A stretch of 64,000 bases of DNA from Pseudomonas kuykendallii (lineage in GTDB: Bacteria; Pseudomonadota; Gammaproteobacteria; Pseudomonadales; Pseudomonadaceae). Shown piece by piece: positions 52,767 through 60,125 of the stretch. Where the stretch lies: positions 619,002-683,001 of the forward strand of contig NZ_FNNU01000003.1 of NCBI RefSeq assembly GCF_900106975.1. The letters are read 5' to 3'. The number at the start of each line of letters is the position of its first letter. The stretch's first letter is position 1. Both the position numbers and the translations under genes were made by a program. The notes under the pieces are model-generated. The model was given only the letters and a program-made list of their open reading frames with translations, did not search any database and was not told the DNA's origin.

Positions 52767-53687
52767 CTAGCGATTGAAGTAGCCGTGAATATTTCTAGCT
52801 GCGTCATAATGTTCACGAAGCTTTAATAGAAGATTCCTCATCTCCTCAGGCCCCCAAACTTTTTGCTTTCTGTCTTGAAAAACAGGGATCCCTTGTATAT
52901 TGGTTGTTCGTGCATGTGCGAATTCGATTCTATGTTGATTGATCTCGTCTGCAAATCTAGAGATCACTTGATGGCAGTTAAGGCTAAGATTACTACCGTC
53001 TTCGTCAAGTAGCTTTAGAAGGAAGTCTACTTTAACGCGTAAGTTTAATTTTTTAACGATTTTTTCGGTAGACATTGTCTTTAAACGAGGTATGTTGACG
53101 TTTTGAAGTTCATCTATATATTCTTGAAGTGATTCTTCCGCCATGAGTCTTATTTCGTCTATCGAAGGACTACCCTTGGATCTAACTATGGCGTTGATAG
53201 TGTCTTCAAAAAGCCCCTCGAGCTCCCCAACAGATCCAACAACAAGACCCCTCATATAGTTGGGATGAACAACACGCCTTATGGCGTTCTGAGCTAATGA
53301 AAAGACTTCATGAGCAAGGGAGTGGCGTTGCATACAATAAACCCCATCGACTTTTTGCTCGTAAAGTTTCTTGCGGAGTTCTTCATCTGGAGCAGAACTA
53401 TAAAAGGCCATATCGCCATAGGTTTGGCTTCTGATACGTTTAGTAAGTATATGTCCATACTTACCTTTTCCTGCGCCTAGATCATAATCAACCATTATGA
53501 GGTCATATGGAGAGTGCTTTCTGAGAGAGTCTGTAAGCGACTGCACACTTTCATCATCGAATTTATCGAACCAGGTTATGTTCGCATGTAGGCCGACACT
53601 ATAAAGGCGACCTTCGAGGTTCTTGACAACACCACTTAATTCTTCTTTTTGGTCATCAAGCCAGAGTATGCAGTAAGTTGCGTCCAT
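52767..53687 (-). CDS. Receiver-domain protein with HEPN-like C-terminal motif
   Basis: A 306-residue soluble protein. Residues 1-140 form a response-regulator receiver: acidic Asp11-Asp12 (ILWLDDQ), phospho-acceptor Asp67 (IMVDYDL) and the Ser97-Ser98 switch (AFYSSAP). The conserved Lys is replaced (VYCMQRH). Residues about 150-306 are all-helical with no DNA-binding motif. They contain Arg253-x4-His258 in NQHRIEFAHAR, which matches the R-x4-6-H active site of HEPN ribonucleases and the common RNxFAH form. An RNA-cleaving effector switched by phosphorylation is inferred. The ATG lies one base after the kinase stop. Codon use is AT-rich and foreign. Confidence 0.7.
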   Translation of the reverse strand: MDATYCILWLDDQKEELSGVVKNLEGRLYSVGLHANITWFDKFDDESVQSLTDSLRKHSPYDLIMVDYDLGAGKGKYGHILTKRIRSQTYGDMAFYSSAPDEELRKKLYEQKVDGVYCMQRHSLAHEVFSLAQNAIRRVVHPNYMRGLVVGSVGELEGLFEDTINAIVRSKGSPSIDEIRLMAEESLQEYIDELQNVNIPRLKTMSTEKIVKKLNLRVKVDFLLKLLDEDGSNLSLNCHQVISRFADEINQHRIEFAHARTTNIQGIPVFQDRKQKVWGPEEMRNLLLKLREHYDAARNIHGYFNR

Positions 53688-53688
53688 A

Positions 53689-56001
53689 TCAGTTATACAC
53701 CTTGATCTCGAAAGTCGTCCCGTTATAGCTGGTTTCAATCAGGTTGATGTTTCCATTTATGTTTTGTAGCAGTTGGCGAACGTTGTAGAGACCGAGGCCA
53801 GAACCACTAGTTGTTGTTACGCCTTTGTCAAATATAGACTCATGGTTGGGGATGTCGTGAGGTACACCCGAACCATTGTCTTTTAATACAATTGAAAGGA
53901 CGTTCGCTTGATGTTTGCTTATCGTTACATCGATAGAAGATGCCGAGGCCTTAATGGCGTTGTCAATCAAGTTGTCGATGATAATTGATACTTCAATGGG
54001 CTTGAATTGTATTTTGAAGTCGCGAGCGGTTCTGGTTGTTTTTATAGAGACTTTGCTTTTATAAACCTTGCATACTTTGTCTATGTATTGTTCGATGTAA
54101 AGGGCAAGGTCTTCATTGATTGAATTGGAGTCGAGTTTGAAGTTCGCTTTGGTTGCAAATCTAGAAGCGGCAATCACCTGCTGATTAAGTAAAAGCAAAT
54201 TCTCAAGGGTTTCAGACATGTCATTGACCGTCATCTGACCTTTGTTGTTTATCGAGAATAAGCCGGCTTCAATTAGATTTATTGCATTGCTGGCGTAAAT
54301 AATGACCTGATGATGAAGGCTCTCTAGTACATCTTTATCATGGCTTTGAAGCGAGGTTAGGAAAAGATTTCTATCTTGCTCAATCTTTAGGGCTTGCTCG
54401 GCTTTTACTGCTGCTTCTTCAGCCTTGCGGCGTTCTGCTCGTTCTTTTTCTGCATACTGAACAGCTTCGGCTTCTGCCTTAAGCATCTCTTGATATCGAG
54501 ATTTGGCAGTTTTAGCCTCCTCAAGGAGCTGTGTGTTTCCCGTTTTCTCAGCAATGTTAGATAAGTTATCTATTGTTCTGTCAAAGTCTTTAGTTTTGCT
54601 ATCGATGATTGAGAGAAAATCATCGGCGAAGTAATCAACCGTAATGCCCGGGGTGCTAGTTAGCTTGCTGATTACTTCAATAATTTTTGATCTTACTTCA
54701 TCTCTGGTAAGATGGTCTGAGTCAACTAAATCTGTGTCATATTTGATTCGCCAGCTCACTCCAACAACATAGTTCTCTAGTCGCATTAGGCACTTTCGCC
54801 AAAATGCTTCTTTCAGTTGGAGGTAGGCAGATGTTTCTATGAGACCCTTGTCCCGGCTGGAAGATTCTTTAAACTTTGAATCATCGCCGTATACATCTAT
54901 TTTTCCTAGAATGTCACGTGTGCCGAGATAGCGTGAGTAACCTTGCTGCTTTCTCCTATCAATACCAAAGCTATCATCCGTCTCCTCTCCGACAGGATAT
55001 ACTCTGAATCCATTCTTAAAGAGAAAAACCGAGCCAAAGGAAACAGAGTTAACGCCCATTCTTCGAGCGAAGGTCGATTTTGCCGATCGGTTTAAATAAA
55101 ATATATTGCACTCAAATCCAGAGTCATCTAGATATTTGTATTCATTCGACTCAGAGATTTTATATATCACTTTCCCGCGGTCAACGAGCTCAGTAACGAT
55201 CTGTCCTTGAGATATAGATGTCTTTAACCAGGTGGTTTTCTCCTGAAGCGTATGGAATATGAAGTTATCTACGGGGCCATTAATAATTTCATTCGGGTGG
55301 GGTTCTTCGGATTCGTTGAGAATGCGTTCGTCTTCAGCTTTCTCGCTTTCGGCGTAGATGTGTACAGAGAAATTTTCTTTATGGGAGCCGAATGGGTTAA
55401 TTAGTTTGGCGAGAGAGGATTTAAGCTCTTTTAGTTTCGCTCTGTCCCAAACCTCTCTTAGAAATCCAATTTCTAAAACTGTTCCGCTATCAAAGCTAAA
55501 AGATATGTGTGACGGAAGTACGAAGTTTTGTGTTGCTGTATGCTTTATATCTATGTTTACGAAGTCTTCTTTGGACGATCTTTCAAAGTCTGCCCAGACA
55601 ACTTCTAGTCGATTAATTTCATCGTCATCTGCGGTTTTAGTCTGTAAGAGCAAAAGCTCTCCGAGCCTATCGCAAGAGAAGCGGCCTACACCTTTGCTGC
55701 CAGCATATCTTTTAGTAGAAATAGATTCGCGATAATCTGACCTGGAGTCATCTTCGGTTCCGTCTTGCTTGGCGGAGTAAGCAACAAAAAGCCACTTATT
55801 TATTAAGTCGCTGTAAGACATCCCTTTGCCGTTATCGATAATAAATATACAGCTGTCAGTGAAGTGTATATTTACCTCAGAGGCTCCGGCATCATAAGAG
55901 TTTTTAACTAACTCAAAAACCGCAACAAAGTCATCTGTAATCAAATCGCGTCCAATAATGGACTTGAGGTGAGAGCTAACACGAAAATTAAGAGCCTGCA
56001 T
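53689..56001 (-). CDS. Soluble double-GHKL protein: MORC/Hsp90-like ATPase fused to histidine-kinase domain
   Basis: A 770-residue protein without membrane segments. The N-terminal GHKL ATPase has the N box Glu30-x3-Asn34 and Asp37 (FELVKNSYDAGA), IIDNGKGM (residues 54-61) and GSKGVGRF (101-108), typical of MutL/MORC/Hsp90-type ATPases. The middle (about 200-470) is unassigned. A coiled coil (about 493-545, Lys/Glu/Ala-rich) leads to a dimerisation region with candidate phospho-accepting His554 or His563/564. A second GHKL domain follows, of kinase type: DNLIDNA (676-682), DNGSG (708-712) and GSGLGL (733-738). The start overlaps the methyltransferase gene by 14 bases; a GTG at 56013 is an alternative. 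The receiver gene follows after one base. Confidence 0.85.
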   Translation of the reverse strand: MQALNFRVSSHLKSIIGRDLITDDFVAVFELVKNSYDAGASEVNIHFTDSCIFIIDNGKGMSYSDLINKWLFVAYSAKQDGTEDDSRSDYRESISTKRYAGSKGVGRFSCDRLGELLLLQTKTADDDEINRLEVVWADFERSSKEDFVNIDIKHTATQNFVLPSHISFSFDSGTVLEIGFLREVWDRAKLKELKSSLAKLINPFGSHKENFSVHIYAESEKAEDERILNESEEPHPNEIINGPVDNFIFHTLQEKTTWLKTSISQGQIVTELVDRGKVIYKISESNEYKYLDDSGFECNIFYLNRSAKSTFARRMGVNSVSFGSVFLFKNGFRVYPVGEETDDSFGIDRRKQQGYSRYLGTRDILGKIDVYGDDSKFKESSSRDKGLIETSAYLQLKEAFWRKCLMRLENYVVGVSWRIKYDTDLVDSDHLTRDEVRSKIIEVISKLTSTPGITVDYFADDFLSIIDSKTKDFDRTIDNLSNIAEKTGNTQLLEEAKTAKSRYQEMLKAEAEAVQYAEKERAERRKAEEAAVKAEQALKIEQDRNLFLTSLQSHDKDVLESLHHQVIIYASNAINLIEAGLFSINNKGQMTVNDMSETLENLLLLNQQVIAASRFATKANFKLDSNSINEDLALYIEQYIDKVCKVYKSKVSIKTTRTARDFKIQFKPIEVSIIIDNLIDNAIKASASSIDVTISKHQANVLSIVLKDNGSGVPHDIPNHESIFDKGVTTTSGSGLGLYNVRQLLQNINGNINLIETSYNGTTFEIKVYN

Positions 56002-57262
56002 TCTTTGCTTCACTCTGCGTGTTGTGGCTTTCAGTCCCTTTCTGAGACTTAGCGATTAGAAGTGAGCCTATTGCCTCTGCAAGCAAAGGCGGTACGGCAT
56101 TTCCTATCTGTGTGTACCTTGGGCATTCAATTTTTCGATATTTTCCGCCCGTAGTATATTTACCGGTTAGTTCAAACCAGTCTGGGAAGGATTGAATGCG
56201 TGCAGTCTCTCGTGCCGTCAATATTCTTAGCTCGTTATAATGGATAATGTCATCGGGCAAGGTTGTTATTGTCGGAGCGGGAGCGTTTTTTGTTAATACT
56301 GTGATTGCGTGTTTCTTAAGACCAAGCCGCTCCCTTGCATCCTTAGAAAGTGATCGACCTGGTTGCGACTCACGTTGAATCTTACCGAATTGCACAATGG
56401 TGTCAGGCTTGTGGCGAGGCAAGCGCCTACTGTTCGGGGCGTCTTTGAAGTCTTCTCGCATGATAGATAGATATGGCGATGAGACTTGAGGTGGTTCATA
56501 TACAGCCTCTAGAAAGCCGCTCATGCCGGAGTCTTCATTCATGACGAGCTTTCTATCTCGTGTTTGAAGGTCAGCAATCGCTTCAAATACAGAGACAGGA
56601 CGTGCCGTAGGAAGGCCCTTACTGTTAAGGAATTCTGATCGGCTGCTGGTAAGATTTTTTAGTAGATCTGCCTGCCCGCTAAGTGAGCATACGATTAGAT
56701 ATCGGTGTCTGTTTTGTGGTACACCAAAGTCTGCACAATTTATCTTGCCACGCGAAACGGTATAACCATTTTTTTCAAGTTCTTCGCTTATGAACTCCGC
56801 ATATGACTTTTTGAAGTGGCGATCATCTTCATCGCCTGTCCGCTTTTTCTCATTAAACTTGCTATTAAACCCGCCCACATTTTCAATCACTATATAGGTC
56901 GGACGGATTATCTTTACAAGCTCCAGATACTGTTCAGCCATTTTGTTTCTGGGGTCGGCGGGGTTGCGTCTGCCTGCTACAGAAAAACCTTGGCAAGGAG
57001 GGCCACCAACCATCAGATCTATGTTACCGCGGAGGCTCTCTAGCTTTTCAGCATAGTCACCTAGAAAATCTTCGCAGCTCATGGCCTGTTTGGGGAGCCA
57101 CTCTGGCCAGTCGAATTTGTAGCGATCGCCATCAATCAAGTTGTGGCGAAGCGTCTCGAATGCCATTGGGTTTTTTTCTATAGCTGCTACACCCTGGCAA
57201 CCAGCTTTAAGTAGTCCGAGGGATAGGCCGCCGCAGCCTGCAAATACGTCGATGAAGCGCAT
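55988..57262 (-). CDS. dcm: Cytosine-C5 DNA methyltransferase
   Basis: A 424-residue C5 methyltransferase. Motif I is DVFAGCGGLSLG (residues 5-16), motif IV GGPPCQGFS with catalytic Cys90, motif VI IENV (126-129), motif VIII QNRHRYLIV, and motifs IX-X ARIQSFPDWF and QIGNAVPPLLAEAIG. All catalytic parts are present. It should make 5-methylcytosine at an unknown site. No restriction endonuclease is encoded beside it; instead the stop overlaps the double-ATPase gene, so the three cargo genes form one operon. Its codon use is AT-rich. Bases 57263-57333 upstream show no gene. Confidence 0.93.
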   Translation of the reverse strand: MRFIDVFAGCGGLSLGLLKAGCQGVAAIEKNPMAFETLRHNLIDGDRYKFDWPEWLPKQAMSCEDFLGDYAEKLESLRGNIDLMVGGPPCQGFSVAGRRNPADPRNKMAEQYLELVKIIRPTYIVIENVGGFNSKFNEKKRTGDEDDRHFKKSYAEFISEELEKNGYTVSRGKINCADFGVPQNRHRYLIVCSLSGQADLLKNLTSSRSEFLNSKGLPTARPVSVFEAIADLQTRDRKLVMNEDSGMSGFLEAVYEPPQVSSPYLSIMREDFKDAPNSRRLPRHKPDTIVQFGKIQRESQPGRSLSKDARERLGLKKHAITVLTKNAPAPTITTLPDDIIHYNELRILTARETARIQSFPDWFELTGKYTTGGKYRKIECPRYTQIGNAVPPLLAEAIGSLLIAKSQKGTESHNTQSEAKNAGS

Positions 57263-57333
57263 AAAATTACCTATTTTGTCAGGTTTGGATAGATGTTAAT
57301 TCATGGTTTTCATCCTGTCCAGGAACCAGAGCT

Positions 57334-57897
57334 TTATTTTAGTAAATATATGTCACTAATTTGCTTTGTGAGTTGGGCGTGTGCGTGATTAGACTGATCT
57401 ACTAGTTTTTCAAATATATTGGCGTCCATGTCTCCACTCTCGGAATAAGCGCTTATTATTTCAGAAACGAAATTCAAATATATTTGATGCGTTCTGGTTA
57501 GTTCTTTGTTTCCAAGAAGTGTGATGTATGACTTTATGGCGGCGTGGTTGCTTAGCGATAAGAGTGCTTCTTGGTAGCGGTAATTTATTAGCTCTTGCTC
57601 GGTTTCAGGCCAAGGGTCATTGCAGACTATTGTGTCAATCTTTGCGAAGAAGACAGTGCAGAAGCTAATGAAATGGTTGTGAAGTTTTGATAAATCAGCT
57701 GCGCATATTTTAGCGAGCTCACCTGTCCTATTATTTCTTTCTATCTCTTGGTTATGATGGTGCTGTAATTTCGCTATTAACGTGCTCTGCTTATTTCCCC
57801 ATAACGCAAGAAGTAGGCTACTAATAGTCCCGGCAAGAGCTACTACTGATGGGATACCTATTTTTATGAGGTCTGAGATAAGCTCATTGCTTTCCAT
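57334..57897 (-). CDS. Single-span membrane protein of unknown function
   Basis: A 187-residue protein. One membrane helix near the N-terminus (residues about 12-32, IGIPSVVALAGTISSLLLALWG) is followed by a helical, charged cytoplasmic region (about 35-187) with no recognised domain. An AGGAGG site lies 12 bases before the ATG at 57897; the frame extends to 57960. Position directly upstream of the methyltransferase gene in the cargo operon and the foreign AT-rich composition suggest a part in the same system, such as a membrane effector, but this is unsupported. Confidence 0.7.
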   Translation of the reverse strand: MESNELISDLIKIGIPSVVALAGTISSLLLALWGNKQSTLIAKLQHHHNQEIERNNRTGELAKICAADLSKLHNHFISFCTVFFAKIDTIVCNDPWPETEQELINYRYQEALLSLSNHAAIKSYITLLGNKELTRTHQIYLNFVSEIISAYSESGDMDANIFEKLVDQSNHAHAQLTKQISDIYLLK

Positions 57898-58040
57898 GTG
57901 CAGAGTCACGCCTCCTGCTTGCACGTCATCCACGCGTACCCAATCTTGGCATACTGCCATCAGCGGAAATTAACTGTTCGAATTGCATAGGTAAATAGCC
58001 AGAGAGACTACATTGGTCGAATTTTCTGAAAAGGACTGGT

Positions 58041-58096
58041 CTAGCCAGCTAAGGGGAGGGTCGGAAGCCCCTTTTATGGTCTTTCTGGCTTGCTAG
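58041..58096. repeat. Nested inverted repeat between cargo and toxin genes
   Basis: CTAGCCAG at the left and CTGGCTTGCTAG at the right form an imperfect outer stem, enclosing AAGGGG/CCCCTT. It may end the upstream toxin transcript or be a recombination site remnant. The 57898-58112 gap contains no supported gene. Confidence 0.4.
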
Positions 58097-58112
58097 GGCA
58101 GTTCGTAGCCGA

Positions 58113-58409
58113 CTACGGCTGCTCTACTCTTTTCTGAGCAGCTGTATAGGCCTCAGAACGTTCACGCTTACCGACAGCCACAACCGTTATCACCAGTTTG
58201 TTATCGACGACCTGATACACCAGACGGTAACCGGCAGAGCGGAGCTTGATCTTGTAGCAGTCCGTCATGCCGCTGAGCTTGTCGGCCTCAATACGGGGCG
58301 AGGTCAGGCGCTCTTTAAGCTTCTTGGCAAACTGGAGACGAATGGTGGCGTCGAGCTTGTCCCATTCCTTGCGAGCCTTGACGTGAAACTCAAGCGTGAA
58401 GCTAGGCAC
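58113..58409 (-). CDS. relE: RelE/ParE-family toxin
   Basis: A 98-residue basic protein starting at GTG 58409. The sequence FTLEFHVKARKEWDKLDATIRLQFAKKLKERL, then SGMTDCYKIKLRSAGYRLVYQVVDNKLVITVVAVGKRERSEAY, is the RelE fold; the Lys/Arg residues of the mRNA-interferase site (RLVYQV, KRER) are present. It should cleave mRNA at the ribosome when free. It overlaps the antitoxin by eight bases. Confidence 0.92.
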   Translation of the reverse strand: MPSFTLEFHVKARKEWDKLDATIRLQFAKKLKERLTSPRIEADKLSGMTDCYKIKLRSAGYRLVYQVVDNKLVITVVAVGKRERSEAYTAAQKRVEQP

Positions 58410-58680
58410 GAATGCCCGCCTCAGCTTCGGCGATAAGGTCGTCGATCTCTACAGAGACGGTTTCGCCACCCTGGCGAGCACGAACGGTTTCGGCCAGTCG
58501 CAGATCATCGAGCAATTCGAGCATGGCTTGATAGCGAGCGGGTGGTACGGCGTAGAAGGCCGGTTCGTTACGGTTGAGGATGACCACGGTTTCGCCATGA
58601 CCTTCACGGATGGTACCCATAGGGTCGCGCTTGAGATCAGTAATCGAGGCGGCTACATCAGCCAATACGGGAAAGGTCAT
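58402..58680 (-). CDS. relB: RelB/Phd-type antitoxin
   Basis: A 92-residue protein from the ATG at 58680 with GAGGTG upstream. The N-terminal part (MTFPVLADVAASITDLKRDP) and the VVILNRNEPAFYAVPPARYQAML segment match the Phd/YefM fold, which binds DNA. The C-terminal helix (VSVEIDDLIAEAEAGIRA) should neutralise RelE. Together they form an autoregulated addiction module at the distal end of the prophage, where Pf prophages often carry such pairs. Confidence 0.9.
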   Translation of the reverse strand: MTFPVLADVAASITDLKRDPMGTIREGHGETVVILNRNEPAFYAVPPARYQAMLELLDDLRLAETVRARQGGETVSVEIDDLIAEAEAGIRA

Positions 58681-58987
58681 GAAAACACCTCTTGAAGCAT
58701 CATGAAAAGCACGTTTAAAAAGCACTTATAGCTTACGCCAGGCCAGTCAGTACGAGAAACCTTTGTCTGGAAAACACTGCGGTAGCTGGCCAGCCAGTAC
58801 GCCAGATGAGTCTGGTTATTGAGCGATCTTCGTCATCCGAACGGCGCTGCAAAATCGCTTTACCGACGTCCGCTCGAAACGTAGGGTCCCTCTCGGGCGG
58901 CGTCCCTATCGGGTGAAACAGTAACCACGGACTCGCCATTTCGCCCAACAGCGGCGGGCAGAAGCGGGCCTGGAACAGGCACTCGAC
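58681..58987. other. Intergenic region at the probable right border of the prophage
   Basis: Two copies of AAAAGCAC (58704-58725 region) just upstream of the antitoxin may be its operator. Two 14-base near-identical repeats, GGCCAGTCAGTACG (58741-58754) and GGCCAGCCAGTACG (58788-58801), follow. GC rises from about 58730. I found no tRNA-Met 3'-end copy here and no convincing gene; an open minus frame at 58733-58948 has no ribosome site or recognisable domain. Confidence 0.5.
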
Positions 58988-59965
58988 ATGCCAGGCAGCC
59001 GGACAGCAGACTCACAGGAAGCAGCCACCTTGGAATTGAGACAACTGCGCTATTTCGTGAAGATCGTCGAGCTTGGCAGCCTGGGGCGCGCGGCGCTTGA
59101 GCTGGAGGTTGGCGTGTCGGCCCTCAGCCAGCAGGTCTTGAAGCTGGAAAGCGAACTCTGCACCCGTCTGCTGAACAGGACCTCTACCGGCGTCACGCCC
59201 ACCAGCGCCGGGTTCGCGTTTCTGCACCATGCCCAACTGACGCTGCGCCAGGCGGAAAACGCGATCATGGCGGCCCACCGCGGGCGAATGAGCGGGTATG
59301 TCAGTGTCGGCCTGCCGCCAACCACCGCGACGGTGCTCGCCCTGCCGTTGATCAACGCCATGCGCGCGCGCTACCCGGACATCCAGCTGCATGTGGTTGA
59401 GATGCTCTCCGGCCACCTGGCGGCGCAGCTCAATGCACGGCAAATCGACCTCGCCATCCTCTTCCATCTCGACGGGGGAAAACGCTGGAGCGTGACGCCG
59501 CTGCTGGACGAGAAGCTGTTCGTCATCGCCTCGCCCGAGCTGCCCCAGGCGCCGACGGGTGACAGCGTGCAGCTGGCCGAGCTGGGCGGCCTGCCGCTGG
59601 TGATGCCCAGCGCGCAGCATGGATTGCGCTCGGCATTGATGAGCGCGTTCGAGCGGGTCGGGTTGACGCCGAATGTCATCATGGAGGTCGACGGCCTCGC
59701 CGTGTTGATGAACGCCGTTCGGGCCGGTCACGCGGCGACCATACAACCGGGCGCGGCCGCGGCATTGAAAGACGGGTCTGGACTTTCGCTGATCCGGATT
59801 GCCGATCCGCATGTGGGCCGGCGCAACCTCCTGGCGACGCTGGCCGATGATGAACTCTCGCCAGCGGCGCTGGCCGCGCGATTGGTCATCCTCGACGTGG
59901 CGCGACAACTGGTCGTCGACAAACAATGGCCTGGCGCTACCTGGCTGGAAGGAGTCGAGGCGTAA
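58988..59965 (+). CDS. LysR-type transcriptional regulator (TcuR-like)
   Basis: A 325-residue regulator. The N-terminal winged helix-turn-helix is LRQLRYFVKIVELGSLGRAALELEVGVSALSQQVLKLESEL, and residues about 95-310 form the substrate-binding domain (GYVSVGLPPTTATVLALPLINAMRARYPDIQLHVVE). The ATG at 58988 gives 14 extra residues; a TTG at 59030 would give the usual LELRQLRYF start. It directly precedes tricarballylate genes, as tcuR does in Salmonella, so it probably controls them in response to that acid or citrate. Confidence 0.88.
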   Translation: MPGSRTADSQEAATLELRQLRYFVKIVELGSLGRAALELEVGVSALSQQVLKLESELCTRLLNRTSTGVTPTSAGFAFLHHAQLTLRQAENAIMAAHRGRMSGYVSVGLPPTTATVLALPLINAMRARYPDIQLHVVEMLSGHLAAQLNARQIDLAILFHLDGGKRWSVTPLLDEKLFVIASPELPQAPTGDSVQLAELGGLPLVMPSAQHGLRSALMSAFERVGLTPNVIMEVDGLAVLMNAVRAGHAATIQPGAAAALKDGSGLSLIRIADPHVGRRNLLATLADDELSPAALAARLVILDVARQLVVDKQWPGATWLEGVEA

Positions 59966-60004
59966 CCCTGTTCACGCGTAGAAGACCTTCCCTGCCGGCA
60001 AGCC

Positions 60005-60019
60005 TTTAGAAAAACTAAA
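60005..60019 (+). promoter_or_regulatory. Candidate LysR-type binding site upstream of tcuA
   Basis: TTTAG-AAAAA-CTAAA is a perfect interrupted palindrome of 15 bases, 107 bases before the tcuA ATG. It contains a T-N11-A core typical of LysR sites. No other strong palindrome was seen in the 160-base gap. Confidence 0.5.
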
Positions 60020-60125
60020 CACCCCGCGTCAAAAGCCGCCTTTCGACCCCCTATTCCCCACCCTATCGTTCACCCCGCTCGCAAGGAGCACTCGTTTCCG
60101 CCTCCTTGCACATCGAGGAACGGTA

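Larger units (their letters stand above)
44239..58725 (-). mobile_element. Pf-type filamentous prophage with defence-like cargo
   Basis: The minus-strand order integrase, replication initiator, Zot, DUF2523, attachment protein, coat protein, small proteins, ssDNA-binding protein, ribbon-helix-helix protein, excisionase, then a divergent repressor matches the Pf1/Pf4 family gene for gene. Between the repressor and native DNA lie AT-rich genes for a methyltransferase, a double-GHKL kinase, a receiver protein, a membrane protein and a toxin-antitoxin pair, the place where Pf prophages usually carry variable genes. The left end is the tRNA-Met 3' end. I could not find a copy of that 3' end on the right, so the right border (about 58.7-59.0 kb) is set by the change in base composition and gene content. 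Confidence 0.88.

Noticed and set aside
52767-58725. Restriction endonuclease partner for the methyltransferase
   Set aside because: I looked through all open frames of the cargo for PD-(D/E)xK, HNH or GIY-YIG motifs and saw none convincing.
44239-58725. Reverse transcriptase or retron in the prophage cargo slot
   Set aside because: Pf4 has a reverse transcriptase at this place, but no YxDD motif or related frame is present here.
58733-58948. 71-codon minus-strand frame at the prophage edge
   Set aside because: No ribosome site, no recognisable domain and composition like non-coding border DNA.
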